Shown here piece by piece: positions 26,162 to 34,870 of a stretch of DNA of 57,256 nucleotides (position 1 is the first letter of the stretch; every line of letters starts with the position of its first letter). A program made the position numbers and the translations under genes. Origin of the DNA: CAYVHB01 sp964450865 (lineage in GTDB: Bacteria; Bacillota; Clostridia; Saccharofermentanales; UBA5734); assembly GCA_964450865.1 (NCBI GenBank), contig CAYVHB010000020.1, positions 1-57,256 on the forward strand. Reading direction: 5' to 3'. Below the pieces are notes generated by a model that saw only the letters and a program-made list of their open reading frames with translations, did no database searches and had not been told where the DNA came from.

Positions 26162-26320
26162 CTAAAACTCATCTTCTTCAAGTATTATTTTCAATTTTTT
26201 TCGGACACGGTGTAATCGCGTTGCAATTGCAGAGGGTTTTTCCTGAGCGCCGAACATTAATCGAGTCGCAATCGAGCCGCGCGGGTGCCGACTGATCGCC
26301 ATCAGTTTAGCTAAAATCAG
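26162..26320 (-). pseudogene. ECF sigma factor, C-terminal remnant (region 4)
   Basis: The frame ending at TAG 26162-26164 reads SAIATRLHRVRKKLKIILEEDEF, the end of sigma region 4 in clostridial ECF sigma factors. The upstream part (SRHPRGSIATRL) is degenerate and no N-terminal domains remain. Together with the anti-sigma stub 11 bp downstream it is the remnant of a sigma/anti-sigma pair. Confidence 0.55.
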
Positions 26321-26324
26321 GACC

Positions 26325-26358
26325 AGGGATCTTTTTTTGAAAGGTCCCTTTTCTTTTT
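26325..26358 (+). terminator. Rho-independent terminator upstream of the hydroxylamine reductase gene
   Basis: 10-bp stem (agggatcttt / aaaggtccct, one G-T pair) followed by TTTCTTTTT on the plus strand. It would stop transcription reaching the hcp gene from the AraC side. Confidence 0.65.
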
Positions 26359-26491
26359 GCTACAGCACGTTGCTCAAGCTACACATTTCTTCCTCCCAGT
26401 CCGTTATACTTCAATTCGTCGATAAGAACTGATGCAATTCATAACGAAAGCAACCAGGATAAGTAGTTGCTATATTTCAGGAGGAATATCA

Positions 26492-28195
26492 ATGAGTATG
26501 TTCTGTTATCAATGTCAGGAAGCCGCCAAGGGAACTGGCTGCAGTGTGATGGGTGTATGCGGCAAAAACGAGCAGGTGGCGAACCTGCAGGATCTGTTGG
26601 TTTACACGCTCAAGGGCGTTGCCGAGATTGTGGTCAAGGGAAACCTGGACATCAAGGATTTCCGGCCGGTCAACCACCAGGTGTTCAATTCCTTGTTCAT
26701 GACCATTACCAATGCCAATTTCGATGAAAAGGCCATTGAAAAGGAAATCAAGAACCTGATCACCATGCGCAATAACCTGAGAAGCATGCTCTTTGTCGAA
26801 ACCCCCAAGACTGGATTTTTCAAAAGACTGTTCGGCGGCAAGCGTGAATCCCCGGATCCAGCTGTCGTTTATCAACTGCATGATGCCGCAACCTTTGAAG
26901 TGGATTCCAAGGCAGACATGCTGAAAAAAGCCGCGACGGTTGGCGTTCTGGCAACCGAAAACGAAGATGTCCGCTCTTTGCGCGAATTGATCACCTACGG
27001 CTTGAAAGGCCTGGCCGCTTATGGCCACCATGCTTTAAACCTGGGCAAGGAAAACGACGAGCTCTATGTTTTCACCTACAAGGCCCTTGCTGCCACCCTC
27101 GATGACAGCCTGTCCGCTGGTGACCTGGTCGCCCTGACCCTGAAAACCGGTGAATATGGCGTGAGCGTGATGGCCCTGCTCGATGAAGCTAATACTTCAA
27201 AGTACGGCAATCCGGAGATCACCCAGGTCAATATTGGTGTGCGCAAGAATCCGGCCATCCTGATTTCCGGCCACGACCTGTCGGATATGGAGCAGCTCCT
27301 GGAACAGACCAAAGGCACCGGGGTCGATGTCTACACCCACAGCGAGATGCTGCCGGCCCACTACTATCCGGCCTTCAAGAAATATGATAACCTGGCCGGC
27401 AACTACGGCAATGCCTGGTGGAAACAGGCATCCGAATTTGAGTCCTTCCACGGTCCGGTTCTCTTTACCACCAACTGCATCGTCCCGCCGACCAATGATG
27501 CATTAAAAGGCCGCATCTTCACGACCGGTGCTTCCGGTTTCCCCGGCTGCCAGCACATTGAAGCCGACGCGCAGGGCAAGAAGAATTTCTCCCAGATCAT
27601 CAAGCTGGCCAAAACCCTGCAGGCTCCCGAAGAAATCGAAACCGGTTCGATTATCGGCGGTTTTGCCCATGAGCAGGTTTTTGCCCTGGCCGACAAAGTG
27701 GTCGACGCCGTTAAATCCGGTGCCGTCAAGAAGTTCTTCGTTATGGCAGGCTGCGATGGCCGGATGAAGAGCAGAGATTACTACACCGAATTTGCCGAGA
27801 AACTGCCCCAGGATACCATCATCCTGACCGCAGGCTGCGCCAAGTACAAATACAACAAGCTGCCCTTGGGTGACATCGGCGGCATTCCCAGAGTGCTCGA
27901 TGCCGGACAGTGCAACGACTCTTACTCCCTGGCCCTGATCGCCCTGAAGCTGAAAGAAGTATTCGGCCTCAACGACGTGAACGAGCTGCCCATCGCTTAC
28001 AACATCGCCTGGTACGAACAGAAGGCCGTTATCGTTTTGCTGGCCCTGCTGTACCTGGGTGTGAAAAACATCCACCTGGGTCCGACACTTCCCGCCTTCT
28101 TATCGCCCAACGTGGCCAAGGTCCTGGTCGATAGCTTCGGCATCGCCGGCATCGGCACCGCCGACGCGGACGTGGCGCTCTTCATGGGTCAGTAA
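26492..28195 (+). CDS. hcp: Hydroxylamine reductase / hybrid cluster protein
   Basis: 567 residues. The ATG at 26492 follows CAGGAGGAATATCA and begins directly with the N-terminal cluster motif MSMFCYQCQEAAKGTGC (Cys 5, 8, 17, 23), the spacing seen in anaerobe-type Hcp. Further hybrid-cluster ligands are recognisable in the conserved regions GHDLSDMEQLL, HSEMLPAHYYP, LFTTNCIVPP, TGASGFPGCQHI, AGCAKYKYNK and GQCNDSYSL. A KxxFGGKRESPD insertion lies in the helical domain. Hcp reduces hydroxylamine or nitric oxide and protects anaerobes from nitrosative stress in the cytoplasm. It is a single-gene unit with its own terminator; no Hcr reductase is adjacent. Confidence 0.95.
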   Translation: MSMFCYQCQEAAKGTGCSVMGVCGKNEQVANLQDLLVYTLKGVAEIVVKGNLDIKDFRPVNHQVFNSLFMTITNANFDEKAIEKEIKNLITMRNNLRSMLFVETPKTGFFKRLFGGKRESPDPAVVYQLHDAATFEVDSKADMLKKAATVGVLATENEDVRSLRELITYGLKGLAAYGHHALNLGKENDELYVFTYKALAATLDDSLSAGDLVALTLKTGEYGVSVMALLDEANTSKYGNPEITQVNIGVRKNPAILISGHDLSDMEQLLEQTKGTGVDVYTHSEMLPAHYYPAFKKYDNLAGNYGNAWWKQASEFESFHGPVLFTTNCIVPPTNDALKGRIFTTGASGFPGCQHIEADAQGKKNFSQIIKLAKTLQAPEEIETGSIIGGFAHEQVFALADKVVDAVKSGAVKKFFVMAGCDGRMKSRDYYTEFAEKLPQDTIILTAGCAKYKYNKLPLGDIGGIPRVLDAGQCNDSYSLALIALKLKEVFGLNDVNELPIAYNIAWYEQKAVIVLLALLYLGVKNIHLGPTLPAFLSPNVAKVLVDSFGIAGIGTADADVALFMGQ

Positions 28196-28242
28196 TCTGA
28201 ACAGAATTGGGTTAACCTGACAGATTGGCTCACATTGCATCA

Positions 28243-28290
28243 ACCGATAGGTAGCTACGCATTTATCACGGTAGCTTCCTATCGGTTTTT
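28243..28290 (+). terminator. Terminator of the hydroxylamine reductase gene
   Basis: 16-base arms ACCGATAGGTAGCTAC / GTAGCTTCCTATCGGT with one mismatch, then TTTTT. It begins 48 bp after the stop. Confidence 0.85.
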
Positions 28291-28481
28291 ATATTTGCAT
28301 TTGTCAACGAGCAGTCAGGAGGCTGGTCAAGTAGTCCCGGAGGGGGCAGCAAGATCTTTTTGCAGAGGCCTGTTTTCAGTGCTATCAGTCTTCATGTTCT
28401 GAGTGTTTGCATAAACCCTGCAGGTGGTTTGTCCCGCGATAACGCAGATAGAGGAGTTTGATGCGGTCAAGCAGCTCATAG

Positions 28482-28616
28482 ACCCCGGCCAGAGCCGCGG
28501 AAAAAACAGTCCAGGAAATCGGCTCAATGTGCGGATTTGAAAACGCCAGCTACTTTTGCCGGGTTTTCCGGCAGATTGTAAAAATCTCACCGCAGGCGTA
28601 TCGACAAATCCATTGA
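28482..28616 (+). pseudogene. AraC-family regulator, C-terminal helix-turn-helix remnant
   Basis: After an in-frame TAG the frame reads TVQEIGSMCGFENASYFCRVF, then KISPQAYRQIH-stop. This is the second helix-turn-helix of an AraC protein; everything before it is missing. The stretch 28291-28481 shows no gene. Confidence 0.7.
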
Positions 28617-28647
28617 TCCGATTAACCCATATGTCTCGATCTTATTC

Positions 28648-30267
28648 TTACATCGTGTAGAGTTCGTCGAGGCGGGCCTGGATTGTTTCGCTTTCGAGGT
28701 ATTCATCCATCGGCAGGCCGCTGTCGAAGACGCCGCCGGGGGTGAGTTCGATGACGCGGTTGGCGATTGTCTCGATGAACTTGTAGTCGTGCGAGGAGAA
28801 AAGCATCGAGCCCTTGAAGGCGATCAGGCCGTTGTTGACGGCGGTGATCGATTCGAGGTCGAGGTGGTTGGTCGGTTCGTCGAGGATCAGGACATTGGCT
28901 GATGAGAGCATCATTTTCGAGAACATGCAGCGCATTTTTTCGCCGCCGGAGAGGATGTTGACTGGCTTGAGCGCTTCGTCGCCGGAGAAGAGCATCTTGC
29001 CCAGGAAGCCGCGGCAGTAGCTTTCGTTCTGGTCGCTCGAGTACTGGCGGATCCAGTTCACCAGGCTCAGCTCACAGTCGTCGAAAAATGAGGTGACGTC
29101 CTTGGGCAGGTAGGCCTGGCTGGTCGTCGGGCCCCAGCGGAACGAGCCGGAATCAGGCTCGACCTCTCCGGCCAGGATCTGGAACAGCAGGGTGCGGGCC
29201 TGTTCATTGCGCGAGAGGAAGGCGATCTTGTCGCCGCGATTCATCGTGAAACAGACATTGTGCAGGATTTTTTCGCCGTTGATTGTCTTGCAGATGTTGT
29301 CGACAAACAGGATGTCCTTGCCGGCTTCACGTTCGGGGGTAAAACCGATGAACGGGTAGCGGCGGGTCGATGGGCGGATCTCGTCAAGCTGGATTTTTTC
29401 GAGCATCTTTTTACGCGAAGTTGCCTGGCGGGCTTTGGAGGCATTCGAACCGAAGCGGGCGATAAAGGCCTGCAGCTCCTGGATGCGGTCTTCTTTTTTG
29501 CGGTTGCGCTCATTCATCAGGCGCAGCATCAGCTGGCTCGACTCATACCAGAAGTCGTAGTTGCCGACAACGAGGCGGGCCTTGCCGAAGTCGATGTCGA
29601 GCATATGCGTGCAGACTTTATTTAAAAAGTGGCGGTCATGCGAAACGACGATGACCGTGTTTTCGTATTCGATCAGGAATTCCTCGAGCCAGCGGATCGC
29701 CCGGAAATCGAGGTGGTTGGTCGGTTCGTCGAGCAGCAGGATATGGGGGTTGCCAAACAGGGCCTGGGCGAGCAGGACCTTGACCTTGTCACTGGGCTTG
29801 AGGTCGCCCATCAGCAGGCGGTACTGGTCGCGAGCCACACCAAGGCCCATCAGCAGCTTTTCGGCATCAGTCTCGGCGTCCCAACCGTTGAGCTCGGCAA
29901 ATTCGTGCTCGAGGTCGGCGGCGAGCAAGCCGTCTTCGTCGGAAAAATCGGGCTTGGCGTAAAGCGTGTCCTTGGCCAGCATGATCTCGTACAGGCGCAT
30001 GTGGCCCATGATCACGGTATCGATCGCCGTATAGTCGTCAAATTCAAAGTGATCCTGCTTGAGAGTCGCCAGACGTTCGCCCGGCGTAATCGACACGCTG
30101 CCGGTTGATGGCTCGATCTCACCGGACAAAATGCGGATAAAAGTTGTCTTGCCGGCGCCGTTGGCACCGATCACGCCATAACAGTTGCCCGGCGTAAATT
30201 TAACATCGACCTCGTCAAACAGCTTCTTGCCGCTAAACTGAAGTCCAAGATTGGTCACAGTAATCAT
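28648..30267 (-). CDS. ABC-F family ATPase (YkpA/YbiT-like)
   Basis: 539 residues, two ABC domains joined by a charged linker (about 240-320, NERNRKKEDRIQELQAFIARFG) and no membrane segment: a soluble ABC-F protein that acts on ribosomes. The first domain has an intact Walker A (GANGAGKTTFI) and LLLDEPTNHLD, but its signature is LKPSDKVKV, where family members usually have LSGGEK-like residues. The second domain has a good signature (LSGGEKMRCMFSKMM) and LILDEPTNHLD, but its Walker A region reads SRNEQARTLL with Arg in place of the catalytic Lys. Since NBD2 Walker A pairs with NBD1 signature, both changes hit the same ATP site. Its own promoter region (30268-30718) contains unusual 40-bp repeats. 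Confidence 0.9.
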   Translation of the reverse strand: MITVTNLGLQFSGKKLFDEVDVKFTPGNCYGVIGANGAGKTTFIRILSGEIEPSTGSVSITPGERLATLKQDHFEFDDYTAIDTVIMGHMRLYEIMLAKDTLYAKPDFSDEDGLLAADLEHEFAELNGWDAETDAEKLLMGLGVARDQYRLLMGDLKPSDKVKVLLAQALFGNPHILLLDEPTNHLDFRAIRWLEEFLIEYENTVIVVSHDRHFLNKVCTHMLDIDFGKARLVVGNYDFWYESSQLMLRLMNERNRKKEDRIQELQAFIARFGSNASKARQATSRKKMLEKIQLDEIRPSTRRYPFIGFTPEREAGKDILFVDNICKTINGEKILHNVCFTMNRGDKIAFLSRNEQARTLLFQILAGEVEPDSGSFRWGPTTSQAYLPKDVTSFFDDCELSLVNWIRQYSSDQNESYCRGFLGKMLFSGDEALKPVNILSGGEKMRCMFSKMMLSSANVLILDEPTNHLDLESITAVNNGLIAFKGSMLFSSHDYKFIETIANRVIELTPGGVFDSGLPMDEYLESETIQARLDELYTM

Positions 30268-30333
30268 GAAAAGGTAATCCTCCGGTCTGAACTATCCTAT
30301 CCCGGCAGGATGCCCTGCAGCGGGGAAATTGGG

Positions 30334-30430
30334 CAAATACGCTGGAAATTGAGTGTTTACACGGGTAATCGCGTCAATACGCTGGAATGTTAGTATTGAC
30401 ACGGGAAATCGTGTAAACACGCTGAAAACA
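30334..30430. repeat. Three tandem 40-bp quasi-palindromic repeats upstream of the ABC-F gene
   Basis: The box aatacgctgg(aa) recurs at 30336, 30376 and (as aacacgctga) 30416, period 40. Between them lies ttacacgggtaatc / ttgacacgggaaatc. Each unit is itself near-palindromic (GTGTTTACACG...CGTGTAAACAC arms). The array lies 67-163 bp upstream of the minus-strand ABC-F start, in the otherwise empty stretch 30268-30718. It may bind a regulator or fold in the leader RNA. Confidence 0.65.
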
Positions 30431-30718
30431 CACAAGGATTGGGATTATACCACAGTTCACGGCCGGGGGCAAAAAACAAATTGGATGCAAACGGTTGCAC
30501 TTTATTGCTTGCAGACTACTGGATTCCCTCGCCGTACAACCATTCCAGATGGGGCAAACAGAGGCCCCGGCGAAGATAATTTCCTGCGAACGTTATCCTG
30601 GCGGCGATGACATTTCAGGTGACAGTGAGGCCTGCAGAGGGTATATTTTAGGTATCGACCAGAAAATGATTGCCTGTTGACAGGTAGACCGGTCAGATTT
30701 GCATAAAAGGAGCATCCG

Positions 30719-32646
30719 ATGCTCAACTATTTTTTAGTCAATGCGCTCATGCTGATTGGGCTGATCTCAATCGCTTTTTTGATCTACCATGCTGGCAGGG
30801 ATTCCGTTCAGAAACACCCGAAACTGGCCAGAGTTTTTTTCGGAATTCTGGCCGGCATAGCTGGCGCCTTGCTGATGAGGCAAAGTTTTGAAACGAGCAG
30901 CGGCGTTCTCCTCGGGTATAGAAATTATAATATCGGCATCGCCGCATTGTTCGGGGGTTTTGGTCCGGCCGCCATCGCCGCAACCATCATGTTTACCTAT
31001 CGTGTGCTGACGATAGGATTCAATCAGACTACCATGACGCTTCTGTTCAGTTTATCGATACTGACAATCGGAGCGACAATCCTGTCGAAATATGTTCATA
31101 AGTTGATCTATCAATGGATTTATTTTTGCATGCTGAATATTGCAGTGACTTCTATCGCTCTTTATAGCCTGTTGCATAAAGAACAGAACTCCCTGGGCGT
31201 ATTTGCCAACTTTTATATGGGACACATCCTTCTATCCATTATTATTTACATCATTCTGAAACTATATATTGATTATGACAAGATGTATAACAAATTGGCC
31301 GAGGAATCCATTTTGAACACCCATGATCCCCTTACAGGACTGAAGAACAGAAATGCGATCAGGATACTGAAAGCGGATTTGAAGGAGCGCGAACCTCTGT
31401 CAGGAAAGCGGTCTGTCATATCTATCGACATCGACAACTTCAGGCTGGTGAACGATGCGCTGGGTCACCAGGCTGGAGATCGTATGATCATTGATTTATC
31501 CCAAAAGATAACATCATGCATTGGCGATCGTGGGGATGTGTATCACACGGATGGCGATGAATTTGTCGTCATTTTAGAATCAGCAGATTCAGGCATGATT
31601 CAAGAGCTCGCGAACGAAATCCTTCACGATTTAGCGAATCAGATCATGATCAACAAGCGGCTTTACTTCCTCACAGCCAGCATAGGCATATGTATTGGGG
31701 TGGCAGGAGAAACACTGGATCAGGCGATCGAAAATGCTGATACGGCCCTATACCTCGCGAAAAAGGAGAAGAATTCAGCGAAACTGTACTTACAGGAAAT
31801 GGAGAAAGTCCGGACTCGAGAGGCGATTCTCGAGGAAGACCTGCGAAGCGCGCTTGAGAAGAAGCAGTTGGAACTATATTTTCAACCCATTTATGATGTC
31901 AGGAAAGGCGTCATCAATCAGGCTGAAGCACTTCTCAGATGGAATCATCCGGAATTCGGTCGAGTATCACCGGCTGATTTTATACCGATTGCGGAAAGAA
32001 CAAAATTAATTCTGCCAATCACCGACTGGGTGATCAGGCAGGCCTGTAAAAAATTGGCTGAGTGGAAGGCCATCGGAATTGAAGGTATCATCGTCAGCGT
32101 CAACCTGACCTTTATCTCCTTTGAGAATCGAAGCGATGAACTGACGGCGTACATTGTCAATTCAATCAAAGAGGCTGGAATAGATCCGTCCAGTCTCAAG
32201 CTTGAAATCACGGAGAGCACCCTGATGCATGATTCCGAAGAAATCATCAAGGTTTTCCATGATATGAAACGGATTGGCGTCAAACTGGCGCTGGATGATT
32301 TCGGCACCGGATACTCTTCTTTCGGGTATATGAAGGACCTTCCGCTGGACATTATGAATTGGATCGATCTCTGATTTCTGATATTTTAACGAGTGAAAAG
32401 GATCGGATGATCGTGAGCTCCATGATCACGATCATCCATGCCCTTGGTTTTGAGGTTGTTGTCGAGGGAGTCGAGACGAAGGAGCAGTATGAGCAACTGA
32501 AGCAGTACGACTGTGACTATATTCAAGGATTTCTGTTCAGCCAGCCGCTGCCCGCAGATGAATTCGTGAACTATTACCGTTTTATGAAAGAGAATGAACA
32601 ACCAGCCATTGAAATCAAGGATTCCGGATCCGTTTATGTTATGTAA
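30719..32646 (+). pseudogene. Membrane GGDEF-EAL c-di-GMP protein with one frameshift
   Basis: The first part (30719-32374, 551 codons) has an N-terminal 5TM-type membrane sensor (five to six membrane segments to about residue 185, 5TMR-LYT-like). It continues with a diguanylate cyclase domain whose motif is DGDEF rather than GGDEF (possibly a degenerate or regulatory site), and an EAL phosphodiesterase domain (EALLRWNHPE, LEITEST, DDFGTGYSS). At LPLDIM the frame reads NWIDL-stop. In the +1 frame the expected EAL continuation, LDRSLISDIL, EVVVEGVETKEQ and QGFLFSQPLP, runs on to 32646. One missing A in atgaattgg (expected atgaaattgg) explains the break. It may be a real inactivation or a sequencing error. 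AAAAGGAGCATCCG precedes the ATG. Confidence 0.85.
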
Positions 32647-32666
32647 AGTTGTTATCAGGGCTTTGT

Positions 32667-34688
32667 CTATTGGGGCAGTCCTTGCAGGAATAGCCGTACC
32701 AGCCCGGCATCATAGGCTTTTCCGCTCAGTGCCTCCAACTGACGGCTGGCTTCCTGCCGGGACAGCCTGTCCCTTCTGACCATGATTTCATAATCGCTGG
32801 CCAGTTTGATGATCCTGGCGAAGAGGGGTATTTCGTCGCCTTTGAGCCCTTTCGGATAGCCCATGCCGTCAACTCGTTCGTGATGGGCCAGTACTGTTTC
32901 GGCAATATTGAAATAGTCACTCGCCGAATGGAGAATATAGTAGCCAATCTGGGCATGCTTATTTAATACTTGATCCGACTGGCTGACAGCAGGCGATTGG
33001 CTGACAGCAGGCGATTGACTTGCAGCCTCCGGCTGGCTGACAGCGGCTGCCGCAGATCTGGCCCAACAGGCGCCGATGCTGATTTCACCAATATCGTGAA
33101 GTGCGCCGGCCAATTCAAGTTCGGCGATTTCAGCATCCTTCAGGCCCAGGGCCCTGCCAATTTGCGAGCAAAGCCGGGCAACATTCTGGCTATGGATCTG
33201 TTTGTCCGGATTCTGCTGGAAAATATTCCCGATGATGCTTTTGACCATCTCATTCCTGAATCGGCCGCCAGCTACAATTTTCTGCTGGTACATTGAATCC
33301 TCAGCCGTCCTGAAAGCTTCGGCGAGGGAAGAAGCATACGCGTCCTCCAAAGTGGTGAAGCCGATCGAAACGGATAATCTCATATACCCGATTTTCGCAT
33401 TCTGGCAGGCGTCGGCCAGTCTGCTGGCGATTTCCAGGATCTGGGCTGAGCCGGTACGCGGCAAGATCATGGCAAATTCATCACCGCCAATCCTGGCCAT
33501 GATGTCATCGGCCAGCGCCAGGCTGGACAAAATACTGGCAAAGGCTGCCAGCAGCTGGTCGCCGCATTCATGGCCAAATGCATCATTGGTCAGTTTAAGC
33601 CCGTTAACATCGGCAACGACCAGCGTCAGCGGCAGACGGTCAGCCGTCAATGGTTTGCTGATCATCTCCTCGTAGAAGTAACGGTTATACAGGCCAGTGA
33701 GCTGGTCATGATAGCTGATGTACCTGATCCGAGCTTCCTGCTGCTTTCTCTTTTCAATATTGCGGCTGACTCCCACTGCTTCTATTTCGTGAAGGGCGTT
33801 GTAACGATAATTGGCTGAGTACTCTACCCAGATGGTACGGCCGTCTTTACAGGTCTGCTGGATTTCATCGTAAAACCCTTCAGATGCCCCCTGGCTGATA
33901 AACGCCGGCAAAGTATTGGACATCCTGTTGCGCACGGTTGTGAGTGAATCCGGTATCAGCATTTCTTCCAGCTTCAATGAAACTGCTTCCTCAGCCGTGT
34001 ATCCCAGCAGCTGCCTGACGGATGGGCTGAAATAAGTGAATCTCATTTTATCCACATTAAGCACCCAGATCACATCGGTCGTATTTTCCGTTATCAGGCG
34101 ATATTTTTCTTCACTGGCTTTCAACGCGGACTCATATTGATGGCGCTCGGTCATATCCCTGCCGATCCCAAGAATGCCGATAATCTCCCCTTTATGATTC
34201 AGCAGAGGTGCTTTCTTATTGTCGACCAGGCGGACGGCTCCATCCGGATAAGCAAGCTGCGCCATGATACTCTGCGGCTGGCCGCTGCGGATGATTTCCT
34301 GGTCACTTTTAAGATACAATTCAGCATCAGCTGCGCTATGGAAGTTAAGAAGCTTTTTGCCGACAATTTCGCGCCTGGGCCTGCCCAGCAAGCGCTCGTA
34401 TTCATGGTTGCAGCCCAGGTAAACGCCAGTCAGGTCTTTATAAAAAATAAAATCCGGAATCGAGTCGATGACCTGATTCAACAGGGCTTGCTGTTCCTGC
34501 AGCTCATCTTGAAGGGCCTTTTGCACAGTGAAATCGATGACACTGACAATAAATCGCTTGTGCGGCCCCATTTCCTGAAAACTGCTTTCAGACTTATACC
34601 ATCTTTCATCACCAGCGAGGGGAGATTGATAAGTCAACGTTTGTTTTTTACCCGATACTAAAGCAGCCATTCCAGGCTGTTGGATCAT
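32667..34688 (-). CDS. PAS-PAS-GGDEF-HD-GYP c-di-GMP turnover protein
   Basis: 673 residues and apparently cytoplasmic. The first 60 residues are the back half of a PAS/PAC unit. Two PAS domains follow (about 65-190 and 195-315, VIDSIPDFIFYKDLTG; RLITENTTDVIWVL), then a GGDEF domain with intact GGDEF (ARIGGDEFAMIL) and an HD-GYP phosphodiesterase domain with HDIGE and HHERVDGMGYP. So synthesis and breakdown of c-di-GMP (or cGAMP-type products) are combined. A repetitive AVSQPEAASQSPAVSQ insert interrupts the HD-GYP domain. The start is uncertain: an in-frame TGA lies just upstream of the ATG, no ribosome binding site is visible, and the first PAS is incomplete, so the 5' end may be truncated. 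Confidence 0.85.
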   Translation of the reverse strand: MIQQPGMAALVSGKKQTLTYQSPLAGDERWYKSESSFQEMGPHKRFIVSVIDFTVQKALQDELQEQQALLNQVIDSIPDFIFYKDLTGVYLGCNHEYERLLGRPRREIVGKKLLNFHSAADAELYLKSDQEIIRSGQPQSIMAQLAYPDGAVRLVDNKKAPLLNHKGEIIGILGIGRDMTERHQYESALKASEEKYRLITENTTDVIWVLNVDKMRFTYFSPSVRQLLGYTAEEAVSLKLEEMLIPDSLTTVRNRMSNTLPAFISQGASEGFYDEIQQTCKDGRTIWVEYSANYRYNALHEIEAVGVSRNIEKRKQQEARIRYISYHDQLTGLYNRYFYEEMISKPLTADRLPLTLVVADVNGLKLTNDAFGHECGDQLLAAFASILSSLALADDIMARIGGDEFAMILPRTGSAQILEIASRLADACQNAKIGYMRLSVSIGFTTLEDAYASSLAEAFRTAEDSMYQQKIVAGGRFRNEMVKSIIGNIFQQNPDKQIHSQNVARLCSQIGRALGLKDAEIAELELAGALHDIGEISIGACWARSAAAAVSQPEAASQSPAVSQSPAVSQSDQVLNKHAQIGYYILHSASDYFNIAETVLAHHERVDGMGYPKGLKGDEIPLFARIIKLASDYEIMVRRDRLSRQEASRQLEALSGKAYDAGLVRLFLQGLPQ
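32978..33050. repeat. 18-bp tandem repeat inside the HD-GYP coding region
   Basis: ggctgacagcaggcgatt occurs at 32981-32998 and 32999-33016, with a third partial copy near 33034. It encodes Ser-Gln-Ser-Pro-Ala-Val units, a flexible insert absent from normal HD-GYP domains. Copy number can change by replication slippage without breaking the frame. Confidence 0.75.
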
Positions 34689-34759
34689 CGATATTTGTGA
34701 TCATTGATATTTTTTTATGATACACCATCTATAAACAAAATATACTTGCAAATAAAAAG

Positions 34760-34797
34760 AATACGAACCGGTTACCTGAAAGTCTCCGGTCCGTATT
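34760..34797 (-). terminator. Terminator of the SH3-like lipoprotein gene
   Basis: 12-base arms (aatacgaaccgg / ccggtccgtatt) with one mismatch. On the minus strand the hairpin is followed by CTTTTTATTT. It lies 74 bp beyond the stop at 34871. Confidence 0.75.
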
Positions 34798-34870
34798 TGC
34801 TTTTGGATGAGGATCGCCAGTCCGTGTTCGGATGTCCCGGACCAACCCGGTGCTGCCTGGGCCTGATAGG

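Noticed and set aside
26370..26410. TTGCTC...TATACT before hcp, considered as a promoter
   Set aside because: Spacing is 29 bases, too long for a sigma-A promoter.
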